Positions 1-9,028 of a stretch of 64,000 bases of DNA are shown piece after piece. A program made the position numbers and the translations under genes. A model generated the notes under the pieces. That model made no database searches and was not told where the DNA came from. It saw only the letters and a program-made list of their open reading frames with translations. The stretch lies in the NCBI RefSeq assembly GCF_003814745.1, contig NZ_RKRD01000001.1:744001-808000 (forward strand). Reading direction: 5' to 3'. The stretch's first letter is position 1; every line of letters begins with the position of its first letter. Source of the DNA: Hydrogenoanaerobacterium saccharovorans (lineage in GTDB: Bacteria; Bacillota; Clostridia; Oscillospirales; Ruminococcaceae).

Positions 1-1404
1 GCACGTGTGCTTGCAGGCAACGGTGTCAAGGTTTATCTTTATGCCGAATTGATGCCTACCCCTGCGCTTTCGTTTGCCGTACGTGAACTAAAATGCAGTG
101 CAGGCATCATGGTTACCGCAAGCCATAACCCCGCAAAATACAACGGTTATAAAGCCTATGGGGCGGACGGCTGTCAGATTGGTACAGAAGAATCCGAGCG
201 TGTATTGCAGTTTGCCAACCAAACCGATCTTTTCGATGGTGTAAAACTGGCAGATTTCAACGAGGCTTTGGCAGAGGGGCTGATTGAGATGATACCCGAA
301 ACCATTGTGCAAAAATTCCTCGATAACGTGCAGGCGCAGTCTATCCGCAAGGGCATTTGCGAACGTGCAGATCTCAAAGTGGTATATACACCCCTGAACG
401 GTGCCGGTAACCGCTGTGTACGCTCAATTTTAGACCGTATTGGTGTAAAAAATGTGGTTGTAGTGCCGGAACAGGAAAAACCCGACGGTAACTTTACAAC
501 TTGCCCATACCCAAACCCCGAAATTCGCGAAGCATTGCAAAAAGGGCTTGACTTGTGCGAAAAAGAAAACCCGTCTATCTTGCTGGCGACCGACCCTGAC
601 TGCGACCGCGTTGGTATTGCTGTGAACCACAACGGCAGCTATGTGCTGCTTACCGGCAACGAGGTTGGTGTGCTGCTTACGCATTATATCGCAACGTCAC
701 GCACCGAGCTTGGCACAATACCCAAGAACCCGATTGTGGTTAAAACGATTGTTACCACTTCTATGGTGGACGCAATGGGTGCAGATTTGGGTGTTGAAGT
801 GGTGAACATCCTTACAGGCTTTAAATATATCGGCGAGCAGATTGCACTGCTTGAAGAAAAGGGTGAGCAAAACCGCTTTTTGCTTGGTTTTGAGGAGAGC
901 TACGGTTATCTTGCGGGTACCTACGTACGCGATAAAGATGCGGTGGTTGCATCTATGCTGATTTGTGAGATGACAGCTTACTACAAAGAGCAGGGCATGA
1001 CATTGGTCGATGCACTTGGCAAATTGTACGAGAAATATGGCGTACACAAAAATATTCAATCCAACTTTTACTGCGAGGGCGCTTCGGGCATGCAGCGCAT
1101 GAACGAGCTGATGAGCGGGCTGCGAGCCAATGCGCCCAAAGAGATTGCGGGGATGAAAGTTGTCTCGGTAGCCGATTATCAAACCTCTGTCAAATCGATT
1201 AGCGGCAAAGAAGAAAAGATTACTCTGCCCAAATCCAATGTATTGGCATATGGTTTGCAAGGGGATATTCAAGTGGTTATCCGCCCGTCGGGCACCGAGC
1301 CAAAAATAAAAGCCTATTATATGGTTAAGGCCGCAACGGATGACGAGGCAGAAAACATCAGCAAAGCTTTGGTTGCCGATGTTACAAAAATGTTGGGTTT
1401 TTAA
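1..1404 (+). CDS. Phosphoglucomutase/phosphomannomutase, 5'-truncated
   Basis: Alpha-D-phosphohexomutase, which interconverts hexose 1- and 6-phosphates in the cytoplasm. The frame is open from base 1, so the start codon and first part lie outside the window. Visible motifs, in order: the phosphoserine loop TASHNP (serine codon at 121-123), the metal-binding DPDCDR near 593-610, the sugar-binding GFEESYG near 888-908, and the phosphate-binding RPSGTEP near 1282-1302. All four functional loops are intact, so the enzyme should be active. Whether glucose, mannose or glucosamine phosphate is preferred cannot be told from these motifs. Family call is firm, specificity is not. Confidence 0.93.
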   Translation, partial: ARVLAGNGVKVYLYAELMPTPALSFAVRELKCSAGIMVTASHNPAKYNGYKAYGADGCQIGTEESERVLQFANQTDLFDGVKLADFNEALAEGLIEMIPETIVQKFLDNVQAQSIRKGICERADLKVVYTPLNGAGNRCVRSILDRIGVKNVVVVPEQEKPDGNFTTCPYPNPEIREALQKGLDLCEKENPSILLATDPDCDRVGIAVNHNGSYVLLTGNEVGVLLTHYIATSRTELGTIPKNPIVVKTIVTTSMVDAMGADLGVEVVNILTGFKYIGEQIALLEEKGEQNRFLLGFEESYGYLAGTYVRDKDAVVASMLICEMTAYYKEQGMTLVDALGKLYEKYGVHKNIQSNFYCEGASGMQRMNELMSGLRANAPKEIAGMKVVSVADYQTSVKSISGKEEKITLPKSNVLAYGLQGDIQVVIRPSGTEPKIKAYYMVKAATDDEAENISKALVADVTKMLGF

Positions 1405-1507
1405 AACTAGTTTTTAGGGCTTGATTTTTGGACAATGTTATGATATTCTATATTTTAGTGTCGCATCTCAATTTGATGAGACAACTTTGAACCGAGGTGA
1501 ACTATAC

Positions 1508-1711
1508 ATGAAACAGGGAATTCATCCGAAGTATGAGCCCACCACAATTACATGTGCTTGCGGTGAAGTAATCGAAACACGTTCCACTAAAAAAGATCTG
1601 AAGGTTGAAATTTGCTCTAAATGCCATCCGTTCTTTACCGGCAAACAGAAACTGGTAGATACCGGCGGTCGTGTTGACAGATTTAAAAAGCGTTTTAACA
1701 TCGAAAAATAA
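1508..1711 (+). CDS. rpmE: 50S ribosomal protein L31
   Basis: Small large-subunit ribosomal protein of 67 residues, the usual length. It begins MKQGIHPKY and carries four cysteines (C16, C18, C36, C39), so it is the zinc-binding form of L31; the zinc-free paralogue lacks these. The ATG at 1508 is chosen because GAGGTGA lies about 7 bases upstream and the protein then aligns with family length; a longer in-frame extension upstream has no support. It stands alone between the mutase gene and a strong terminator. A zinc-free second copy, if any, would be elsewhere. Confidence 0.96.
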   Translation: MKQGIHPKYEPTTITCACGEVIETRSTKKDLKVEICSKCHPFFTGKQKLVDTGGRVDRFKKRFNIEK

Positions 1712-1735
1712 GCATTCTATAATTGTTTGCCAATT

Positions 1736-1767
1736 AAGGCGGTGCATTCTATGCACCGCCTTTGTTG
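1736..1767 (+). terminator. Intrinsic terminator after rpmE
   Basis: Inverted repeat AAGGCGGTGCA / TGCACCGCCTT (11 bp) followed by TTGTTGT, located 25 bases after the rpmE stop. Confidence 0.85.
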
Positions 1768-1910
1768 TAATATAGCGGCGAAAAATATCTTTTTAAGCCG
1801 AAATGGAATACATAATAAGGTCTATTTTAAGAAAATTGCATGAAGTTTATGAATAAATGCAGCAGGTACTGATATCTGCGCGTGTTTGGTGGATTGGAGG
1901 CCGAATACCG

Positions 1911-2537
1911 ATGGAACAGGGTTACACAACGATTTACGAGCGGGCAGAGGATGAGTTTGTTGAGCGCAAATCCCGCTTTATCGGTTGCATTCAGCCGGTT
2001 ACCACCGAAGAGGAGGCACTTGCGTTTATTGCAGAAAAGCGCACCCAACACTGGAATGCAACGCACAATGTGTTTGCTTATGTGCTCCGCGACGGATTTA
2101 CAAAACGTTGCAGTGATGACGGAGAACCCCAGGGTACTGCGGGGGTGCCCGTGCTGGATGTACTGCAAAAAGAGGGCATTGTAGATGTGTGTGTGGTAGT
2201 AACGCGGTATTTCGGCGGTACTCTGTTGGGCGCCGGCGGTTTGGTACGCGCCTATTCACATGCAGCAAAGCTTGCGGTAGATGCTGCACGTGTGATGCAT
2301 ATGAACCCCTGCACTATCCTGCAAATGGAGTTTGATTATTCATTATACGGTAAAATTTCTTATATTTTACCCAAATACAATGCGGTGACACTGCAAAGTG
2401 ATTTTGGTGTTTTGGTACAGCTGCAAATTATGATGACAAGCGATAAGGTAACAGCGTTTCATAAAGAACTTAATGAGTTAACCGCTGCTGCGGTTTTACC
2501 AAAGGTAGTACAAGAAAAATTTGCCGATTTAGAATAG
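1911..2537 (+). CDS. YigZ/IMPACT family protein
   Basis: Member of the UPF0029/YigZ family, related to eukaryotic IMPACT; linked to translation control, with no firmly assigned bacterial reaction. 208 residues. The N-terminal domain shows SRFIG, the HNV-AY block and SDDGEPQGTAGVP, then VVVTRYFGGTLLGAGGLVRAY, the family signature. A smaller C-terminal ferredoxin-like domain follows (about residues 135-208). ATG at 1911 is preferred because GGAGG sits ten bases upstream; an upstream in-frame ATG at 1857 lacks such a site. It lies between rpmE and a comM-like gene on the same strand. Confidence 0.9.
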   Translation: MEQGYTTIYERAEDEFVERKSRFIGCIQPVTTEEEALAFIAEKRTQHWNATHNVFAYVLRDGFTKRCSDDGEPQGTAGVPVLDVLQKEGIVDVCVVVTRYFGGTLLGAGGLVRAYSHAAKLAVDAARVMHMNPCTILQMEFDYSLYGKISYILPKYNAVTLQSDFGVLVQLQIMMTSDKVTAFHKELNELTAAAVLPKVVQEKFADLE

Positions 2538-2580
2538 AGTGTTTTGAAAGGCTTACGATAGCGACATTTTTGAGGGGCGG

Positions 2581-4128
2581 GTGACAGAAATATTTACGAG
2601 TATCAACAGCTTTGGTTTGTTTGGGATGAATGCCTACGGGGTATCGGTGGAGATAGACCTCTCGCGCGGTATACCGATGTTTGAGATTGTTGGGCTGCCC
2701 GATACCGCGGTAAAAGAATCGCGCGACCGTGTACGTTCTGCAATCAAAAACGGAGGGTTCGAGTTCCCTTTGGGCAGGGTTGTGGTAAATCTTGCGCCGG
2801 CTGATGTGAAAAAAATAGGTTCTTTGTACGATTTGCCGTTATTTATTGGTCTGCTATATGTAAGCGGCGTGATTGAACGGGATTTATCGGATTGTGCGTT
2901 TATCGGCGAGCTTTCTCTTTCGGGAGAAATATGCCCCGCGAGCGGGATTCTTCCCATGGTGATGGAGGCAAAAGCGCAGGGAATTCGTTCTATCTTTGTA
3001 CCCTATGCAAATAGTGCCGAAGGCGCGGTGGTAGAAGGTATTGAGGTATACCCCGTTAAAAACATCACTGAATTGATTGACCATTTAAAGGGTACTAAAA
3101 CTCTTCCCGCGGCTCAGGCAAAACCTTTTGAGGCGGGAGTTGCCGACAGCTTGCTCGATTACAGCGAGGTAAAGGGGCAGGCAGGCGCAAAACGTGCGCT
3201 TGAAATTGCCGCCGCGGGCGGGCATAATGTTTTACTTATCGGTCCGCCGGGTTCGGGTAAAAGTATGCTTGCAAAACGGTTGCCAACCATTTTGCCGCCG
3301 TTAACGTTTGATGAGGCGATAGAAACCACAAAAATACATTCCATCGCCGGTGCACTCCCTGCCGGAGTATCGCTTATCTCCGCACGCCCATACCGCCACC
3401 CCCATCATACTGTTTCGGCGGTTGCACTCTCGGGCGGAAGTGCCTACCCCAAGCCAGGCGAAATCAGTTTGGCACACAATGGTGTGTTGTTTTTAGACGA
3501 ACTGCCCGAATTTACAAGACCGGCTATGGAGGTACTTCGGCAGCCGATTGAAGATGGCTGCGTCAGCATCTCGCGTGTAAACGGTACCTATACATACCCG
3601 TGCTCGGTTATGCTTGTAGGCGCAATGAACCCGTGCAAATGCGGTTACTTTGGGCATCCTACACGCCAATGCAGTTGCTCGCCTGTATCGGTTTCAAAAT
3701 ACCTTTCCAAAATATCGGGGCCTCTGCTCGACAGGCTCGATTTGCATATCGAGGTTATGCCCGTTGAGTTTGAACATCTCTCTTCGGGGCAAAAGGCAGA
3801 ATGCTCTGCAGATATTCGAGCACGGGTGAGTGCCGCCCGTGCTTTGCAGGTAGAACGATATAAAAAATTCGGCATATCCTGCAACGCAAAGATTACCCCT
3901 GCCATGCTGGACGAGTTTTGTATTATGACGCCCGCAGCAAAAAATATTTTAAAGCGTGCGTTTGATACGATGGGGCTTTCAGCACGCGGATATGACCGTA
4001 TTTTAAAAGTAGCACGTACCATTGCCGATTTAGACCGAGCACAGAAAATTGATACTTGCCATATTGCCGAGGCAGTGCAATACCGCAGCTTGGACCGTAA
4101 ATATTGGGCAGGCAATGCACACAGGTAA
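2581..4128 (+). CDS. YifB/ComM-like magnesium-chelatase-type AAA+ ATPase
   Basis: 515-residue AAA+ protein of the YifB/ComM family. In naturally transformable bacteria ComM is a helicase for branch migration during DNA integration; in non-competent species its role is less clear. The N-terminal ChlI-like domain (about residues 20-145) is followed by Walker A GPPGSGKS (from about 221), Walker B VLFLDE (about 301) and a cysteine-containing block MNPCKCGYFGHP, typical of the family. The C-terminal Mg_chelatase_C domain ends with VARTIADLD. GTG start at 2581, preceded by GAGGGG. Length matches the family. Confidence 0.92.
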   Translation: MTEIFTSINSFGLFGMNAYGVSVEIDLSRGIPMFEIVGLPDTAVKESRDRVRSAIKNGGFEFPLGRVVVNLAPADVKKIGSLYDLPLFIGLLYVSGVIERDLSDCAFIGELSLSGEICPASGILPMVMEAKAQGIRSIFVPYANSAEGAVVEGIEVYPVKNITELIDHLKGTKTLPAAQAKPFEAGVADSLLDYSEVKGQAGAKRALEIAAAGGHNVLLIGPPGSGKSMLAKRLPTILPPLTFDEAIETTKIHSIAGALPAGVSLISARPYRHPHHTVSAVALSGGSAYPKPGEISLAHNGVLFLDELPEFTRPAMEVLRQPIEDGCVSISRVNGTYTYPCSVMLVGAMNPCKCGYFGHPTRQCSCSPVSVSKYLSKISGPLLDRLDLHIEVMPVEFEHLSSGQKAECSADIRARVSAARALQVERYKKFGISCNAKITPAMLDEFCIMTPAAKNILKRAFDTMGLSARGYDRILKVARTIADLDRAQKIDTCHIAEAVQYRSLDRKYWAGNAHR

Positions 4129-4164
4129 ACACACGATTGTTTTTATTATTCAAGGAGAATACAT

Positions 4165-4587
4165 ATGTATGAGGTAAAGTTTGCGCTTGGTTTGGCGATG
4201 CTTCCCGATGCCGCGGCAATCCGCGAGGCTGTTTTTATGCGGGAACAGGGGTTCAGCGACGAGTTTGATGAAACCGATAAAACAGCACACCATGTTGTGG
4301 TGTACGACGGCAACCGCCCCATGGCAACAGGCAGAACCTTTTCTGAAAACGGAGAAACCTACCATTTGGGGCGCATTGCTGTTTTAAAAGAGTATCGTGG
4401 GTTACACTTAGGGGCACTTGTGGTGCAAAGTCTAGAAAAAAAGGCATTGCAGTTGGGTGCTAAAAAATTGGAACTCTCAGCACAGGTGCGCGTTAAAGGT
4501 TTTTATAAAAAATTGGGCTACATGCCTGTTGGCAAAGAATATCCCGACGAACATGTCCCCCATATTTTAATGCAAAAAAATGTATAA
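4165..4587 (+). CDS. GNAT family N-acetyltransferase
   Basis: 140-residue single-domain GNAT acetyltransferase using acetyl-CoA; substrate unknown. The N-terminal part AAAIREAVFMREQGFS resembles the ElaA/YjcF-like group. Motif A reads RIAVLKEYRGLHLGALVVQ near residues 71-90, with the R-G-x-x-x-G pyrophosphate loop slightly degenerate (RGLHLG). The C-terminal VKGFYKKLGYMPVG is the usual GFY-LGY ending. Start ATG has AAGGAGAA six bases upstream. It follows the ComM-like gene by 36 bases and may be co-transcribed. Confidence 0.85.
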   Translation: MYEVKFALGLAMLPDAAAIREAVFMREQGFSDEFDETDKTAHHVVVYDGNRPMATGRTFSENGETYHLGRIAVLKEYRGLHLGALVVQSLEKKALQLGAKKLELSAQVRVKGFYKKLGYMPVGKEYPDEHVPHILMQKNV

Positions 4588-4671
4588 AATTAATTTATTT
4601 TGTTGAATTGTGATAAATTATTCAGAAAGAAAAAATATTTATAATTTTAAGCAGGATTTTTTATATTATCT

Positions 4672-4680
4672 TGGTATAGT
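4672..4680 (+). promoter_or_regulatory. Probable extended -10 promoter for dgt-dnaG-rpoD
   Basis: TGGTATAGT matches an extended -10 (TG-n-TATAAT with one mismatch), about 32 bases before the dgt start. No good -35 is visible, which fits an extended -10 promoter. Confidence 0.4.
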
Positions 4681-4711
4681 ATAGTTAGATTGAAGAAAGG
4701 GCGGTGTAAAT

Positions 4712-5713
4712 TTGACCATTCGTAAACGTAGTGAGGATTGGGAGCACCAAACGCTTTCGTGCCATGCTGCATTTGCCGACCAAACCAGAGGGCGCGGCCG
4801 TGAAGAGCCGGAATGCGATATACGCACCGCGTTTCAGCGCGACCGAGACCGCATATTGCATTGCAACTCGTTTCGCCGTTTAATGCATAAAACCCAAGTA
4901 TTCATCTGCCCTGAGGGAGACCACTATCGCACCCGTTTGACACATACCCTCGAAGTTTCGCAGATTGCGCGCACCATCGCACGTGCTTTGCGGTTAAATG
5001 AGGATTTAACCGAGGCAATTGCTATGGGGCACGACCTTGGGCATACACCGTTTGGGCATGCGGGCGAAAAGGGGCTTGATGAAATTAGCCCCAACGGGTA
5101 CAAGCATTATATGCAAAGCGTGCGTGTGGTCGAACACCTTGAACATGGCGGTGCGGGGCTGAACCTCACCTTTGAAGTGCGCAACGGCATCCAATGCCAT
5201 AGCCACGGGGAGGATGCAGTAACGCAAGAGGGCAGGATTGTCCGTTTTGCCGACAAAACCGCCTACATGAACCATGATATTGAAGACGCTGTACGTGCGC
5301 AGATTATTACCGAAGAGGAGCTGCCGTTTCATGTAAAATGCACACTGGGGCGCAGCAAATCCGAACGCATCAGTTCGTTGGTAGATTCGATTGTGCGCAA
5401 CAGCGGAGAAGACATTGTGATGGGTGCGCCAGAGCTTGCCGCTTACAAAGAATTGCGCGAATTTATGTTCGCACAGGTATACAAAAGCCCTATTGTGCGA
5501 GATGAAGAAGATAAGGCAACCGAGCTTGTGAAACGGCTTTATGAATATTTTGCACGTCATGCGGATAAACTTCCCACAGAATACAAATTAATTGTAGATA
5601 AAGAAGGGGCAGACCGTGCTATTTGCGATTATATTTCCGGTATGAGCGACCGTTTTGCTATCAGTTTGTACGATGAGCTGTTTATTCCGCGCTCGTGGAC
5701 AAAACAGCAATGA
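4712..5713 (+). CDS. dgt: dGTPase-like HD-domain phosphohydrolase
   Basis: 333-residue deoxynucleoside triphosphate triphosphohydrolase-like protein. Family members split dNTPs to nucleoside and triphosphate and so adjust dNTP pools. It shows RLMHKTQVF, THTLEVSQIAR with the first metal histidine, MGHDLGHTPFGHAGE with the HD pair at H107-D108, and later VRFADKTAYMNHDIEDA with the last metal aspartate. Start is TTG at 4712, with AAAGGGCGGTG upstream; the N-terminal LSCHAAFADQTRGR matches dgt-like proteins. It heads a likely dgt-dnaG-rpoD operon, an arrangement common in Clostridia. Preferred nucleotide not predictable. Confidence 0.9.
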   Translation: MTIRKRSEDWEHQTLSCHAAFADQTRGRGREEPECDIRTAFQRDRDRILHCNSFRRLMHKTQVFICPEGDHYRTRLTHTLEVSQIARTIARALRLNEDLTEAIAMGHDLGHTPFGHAGEKGLDEISPNGYKHYMQSVRVVEHLEHGGAGLNLTFEVRNGIQCHSHGEDAVTQEGRIVRFADKTAYMNHDIEDAVRAQIITEEELPFHVKCTLGRSKSERISSLVDSIVRNSGEDIVMGAPELAAYKELREFMFAQVYKSPIVRDEEDKATELVKRLYEYFARHADKLPTEYKLIVDKEGADRAICDYISGMSDRFAISLYDELFIPRSWTKQQ

Positions 5714-5735
5714 GTTTTAGACAGGAGATGACACA

Positions 5736-7490
5736 TTGATACCGGAGCAATTTTTACAAGAACTAAAACTGAACAACGATATCGAATCGGTTATCTCATC
5801 CTACATTCAAATAAAACGCGGCGGACGTAATTTAGTTGGGCTTTGCCCGTTTCACAGTGAAAAGACCCCATCTTTTACGGTTTACACCGATTCGCAGTCT
5901 TTTTACTGCTTTGGCTGCGGGGCAGGCGGCGATGTGATTTCCTTTGTAAAACGTATTGAGAATATCGAGTATATGGATGCACTCAAGCTGCTTGCCGACA
6001 GAGCGGGAATGCAGCTGCCGGATAACAGTTTTGATGACAAAACAGCGAAATTAAAAAGCCGTATTCTTGAAATTAACCGCCAGTCCGCACGCTTTTTTCA
6101 CAGCTGTTTAATGTCCCCCATGGGCAAACAAGCATTGGATTATTTGCACAGCAGGGGGCTGAACGATAAAACCATTCGGCGGTTTGGTTTGGGTTATTCT
6201 CCCGACAGTTGGGATACACTAACCAAACATCTTACCTCTTTAAGATTCACCCAGGAAGAAATAGTAACCGCCTGTGTTGCAGCCAAAGGGCGAAAAGACA
6301 ATATCTACGACCAGTTTAGGGGACGTGTGATGTTCCCGATTATTGATATACGAGGCAATGTAATTGCTTTTGGCGGGCGCATTATGCAGGGAGATGGCCC
6401 TAAATATTTGAATTCGCCCGATACACCGGTTTTTAAAAAAAGTCGCAACTTGTTTGCGCTTAATATTGCCAAATCAACTAAAGAAGAAAACTTATTGCTT
6501 GCCGAAGGCTATATGGATGTCATTGCGCTGCATCAGGCTGGGTTTGAAAATGCGGTTGCAACCCTTGGTACTGCGCTTACCGACGAACAGGCAAGGTTGA
6601 TGAGCCAATACGCCAAGCAGATTGTAATCGCGTACGACAGCGACGGCGCGGGGCAGACAGCCACCAAACGTGCCATTAATATACTGGGCGAAATCGGCAT
6701 TCAGGTAAAGGTGCTTTCGATGCAGGGGGCAAAAGACCCTGACGAATTTATAAAAAAGTATGGGCGCGACCGCTTTAAAATGCTGATTGAGGGCAGTTCG
6801 AACGCACTTGAATTTGAACTTTCCAAAATTAAAAATAAATATGATATTTCCACTGCAGATGGCAGAGTAAATTACCTCAAAGAGTTTGCAAACTATATAG
6901 CGGGTATCAATAACCCGATTGAGCGCGATGTGTACATTGCAAAAACTGCAAACGACCTTGATGTTTCAAAAGATGCTGTGCTGTCTCAGGTGAATTATAT
7001 GATTCGCCGGAAGGCGAAATCAAAAGAAAAGAAAGATGCAAAGGAGCTGAAGGTGTTTGCGGCAACTCCGATGGATAAGGTAAACCCAGAGAGGGGGAGG
7101 CATTTAAAAGCTGCGCTTGCAGAAGAAAGGCTGATTGCCATTTTGTTTAAAAACCCCGATTATTGTGCATATATAAAGCAAAAGCTAACGTTGCAAGATT
7201 TTGCAACTGAGTTTAATCGGCGCGTTTTTGAAATGATCTGTCTGCGTATCGAAAACAATCAAATGCTTGATATCGGCATGTTCGGCAGTGAATTCGACGA
7301 CGCGCAAATGGGGCGAATTGCTGGTTTTATTGCCTCTTCAAACGGGCAGAACTATACCAAAGAGGAGACTGACGACTACATACAAACGATATTGGAAAGC
7401 AAACTGCAAAAAACCGACAAGGATGTCGCGGAGATGAATGATAAGAATTGGAGCAAATACATATCTGATCTTGCGGCTAAGAAGAAATAG
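5736..7490 (+). CDS. dnaG: DNA primase
   Basis: Replicative primase of 584 residues that makes RNA primers at the fork. The N-terminal CHC2 zinc finger has C37, H40, C58 and C61. The TOPRIM core has E257 in AEGYMD and the D301-x-D303 pair in YDSDGAG. A DnaB-helicase-binding C-terminal domain follows, ending lysine-rich. TTG start with AGGAGATGA upstream. It lies 22 bases after dgt and 15 before rpoD, the classic primase-sigma arrangement of the macromolecular synthesis operon, here without rpsU in view. Confidence 0.96.
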   Translation: MIPEQFLQELKLNNDIESVISSYIQIKRGGRNLVGLCPFHSEKTPSFTVYTDSQSFYCFGCGAGGDVISFVKRIENIEYMDALKLLADRAGMQLPDNSFDDKTAKLKSRILEINRQSARFFHSCLMSPMGKQALDYLHSRGLNDKTIRRFGLGYSPDSWDTLTKHLTSLRFTQEEIVTACVAAKGRKDNIYDQFRGRVMFPIIDIRGNVIAFGGRIMQGDGPKYLNSPDTPVFKKSRNLFALNIAKSTKEENLLLAEGYMDVIALHQAGFENAVATLGTALTDEQARLMSQYAKQIVIAYDSDGAGQTATKRAINILGEIGIQVKVLSMQGAKDPDEFIKKYGRDRFKMLIEGSSNALEFELSKIKNKYDISTADGRVNYLKEFANYIAGINNPIERDVYIAKTANDLDVSKDAVLSQVNYMIRRKAKSKEKKDAKELKVFAATPMDKVNPERGRHLKAALAEERLIAILFKNPDYCAYIKQKLTLQDFATEFNRRVFEMICLRIENNQMLDIGMFGSEFDDAQMGRIAGFIASSNGQNYTKEETDDYIQTILESKLQKTDKDVAEMNDKNWSKYISDLAAKKK

Positions 7491-7505
7491 GGGGAGTTCA
7501 AAAAC

Positions 7506-8588
7506 ATGGCTGTACAGGATAAAAAAACATTACTCAAGGATTTGATAGAAAGCGGCAAGACCAAAGGCAAATTGAGTACAAAAGAAATTAATGATGTACT
7601 TGAAGAGCTTGATTTTGATGTAGAGCAGGTAGATAAGCTTTACGATACGTTGGAAAGCCATAATATTGAGATTATTGAAGACTTTACCGCACCGGTAGAT
7701 GTTGACATCATTCCCGGTGAACCCGAGGAATTGGAAAGTTCGCTTGCATCTGAGGGCATCAGCATAGATGACCCTGTTAAAGTATACCTAAAAGAGATTG
7801 GCCGTGTACCGCTTCTTACCCCCGAGGAGGAAATCGACCTTGCCACCCGTATGGCAGAAGGTGACCCCGCCGCAAGAAAACGCCTTTCAGAGGCAAACCT
7901 GCGCCTTGTAGTAAGCATAGCAAAGCGTTACGTGGGCAGAGGCATGCAATTTCTTGACCTGATTCAGGAGGGCAACCTGGGCTTGATTAAAGCCGTTGAG
8001 AAATTTGACTATACAAAAGGCTTTAAATTTTCTACCTATGCAACATGGTGGATTCGTCAGGCGATTACACGCGCCATTGCCGACCAGGCAAGAACGATTC
8101 GTATCCCCGTTCATATGGTGGAAACCATTAACAAAGTAAAAAAAGTTTCCAGCCAACTGCTGCATAAAAATGGCCACGAACCTACCGCAGAAGAAATTTC
8201 AGTCGAACTTGATATGCCGGTGGAAAAAGTGCGAGAGATCATGCGTGTTGCGCAGGAACCTGTTTCGTTGGAAACCCCAATCGGTGAGGAAGAGGACAGT
8301 CACCTTGGAGATTTTATCCCCGATGATGATGCCCCTGCACCAGCGGAGGCAGCGTCCCACACCCTGCTTAAGGAGCAGCTGAGCGATGTATTGCAAACGC
8401 TTACACAGCGTGAAGAAAAGGTACTGCGTTTGCGTTTTGGCCTAGAAGACGGCCGCAGCAGAACCCTTGAGGAAGTGGGCAAAGAATTCAACGTTACTCG
8501 TGAACGCATTCGACAAATCGAAGCGAAAGCACTGCGTAAACTTCGTCATCCCAGCAGAAGCAAAAAGCTGAAGGACTTTTTAGATTAA
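7506..8588 (+). CDS. rpoD: RNA polymerase primary sigma factor RpoD/SigA
   Basis: Housekeeping sigma factor of 360 residues, the short Firmicute SigA type. An N-terminal region 1.1-like helix bundle (about residues 1-60) precedes region 1.2 (DDPVKVYLKEIGRVPLL), region 2 with FLDLIQEGNLGLIKAV and YATWWIRQAI for -10 recognition, region 3, and region 4 with TLEEVGKEFNVTRERIRQIE for -35 recognition. Consensus sigma-A promoters in the same window (before smpB and degV) fit its predicted specificity. Directly downstream of dnaG. Confidence 0.98.
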   Translation: MAVQDKKTLLKDLIESGKTKGKLSTKEINDVLEELDFDVEQVDKLYDTLESHNIEIIEDFTAPVDVDIIPGEPEELESSLASEGISIDDPVKVYLKEIGRVPLLTPEEEIDLATRMAEGDPAARKRLSEANLRLVVSIAKRYVGRGMQFLDLIQEGNLGLIKAVEKFDYTKGFKFSTYATWWIRQAITRAIADQARTIRIPVHMVETINKVKKVSSQLLHKNGHEPTAEEISVELDMPVEKVREIMRVAQEPVSLETPIGEEEDSHLGDFIPDDDAPAPAEAASHTLLKEQLSDVLQTLTQREEKVLRLRFGLEDGRSRTLEEVGKEFNVTRERIRQIEAKALRKLRHPSRSKKLKDFLD

Positions 8589-8603
8589 AGAGGAGGGGTT
8601 CTG

Positions 8604-8999
8604 ATGCATATCACCTTGGAAGCAGACTATGCGATCCGCATTGTGCACTGCTTATCCATGATAGACCATCGTGCCGATGCAAAATCGATTGCTGAAACCA
8701 CAGGTGTTACATTGCGCTTTTCACTTAAAATTTTGCGTAAACTCGTTGCGGCGGGTATTATCAAATCGTTTAAGGGTACCCAAGGGGGGTACGAAATTGC
8801 AAAATTGCCAAGCGAAATTTCTTTGTATGATGTGATTGTCACTATCGAAGGTCCGCTGAACATATCACGCTGTGTATTGCCCGATTTTATATGTACCAGG
8901 CCGAAGGAAGGCCCTTGTAAATTTCAAAAAGTTTTCGTTGAATTATCCGATGATATTACATCGAAACTAAAAGCCATTACATTTGACCAAATGATGTAA
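8604..8999 (+). CDS. Rrf2 family transcriptional regulator, probable Fe-S sensor
   Basis: 131-residue Rrf2 regulator, of the family that includes IscR, NsrR and CymR. It begins MHITLEADYAIRIVHCL with the usual winged-helix N-terminus, and the recognition helix region includes RFSLKILRKLVAAGIIKSF and GGYEIAK. Three cysteines, C90, C97 and C105, sit where IscR/NsrR-type members bind a [2Fe-2S] or [4Fe-4S] cluster, so a redox, nitric oxide or iron signal is likely (inference). It follows rpoD by 15 bases with its own GAGGAGGGG site and is probably read from the same transcript. Targets unknown. Confidence 0.88.
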   Translation: MHITLEADYAIRIVHCLSMIDHRADAKSIAETTGVTLRFSLKILRKLVAAGIIKSFKGTQGGYEIAKLPSEISLYDVIVTIEGPLNISRCVLPDFICTRPKEGPCKFQKVFVELSDDITSKLKAITFDQMM

Positions 9000-9000
9000 A

Positions 9001-9028
9001 AAAGAGCTGCCTCATGGCAGCTCTTTTT
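9001..9028. terminator. Bidirectional terminator between Rrf2 and Nudix genes
   Basis: AAAGAGCTGCC-TCA-TGGCAGCTCTTT, an 11-12 bp perfect stem flanked by A-runs and T-runs, so it can stop transcription from both converging genes. It abuts the Nudix stop codon. Confidence 0.9.

Noticed and set aside
1421..1460. Promoter for rpmE (TGGACA, TATATT or TATGAT)
   Set aside because: No pair of hexamers has an acceptable spacing; left out.
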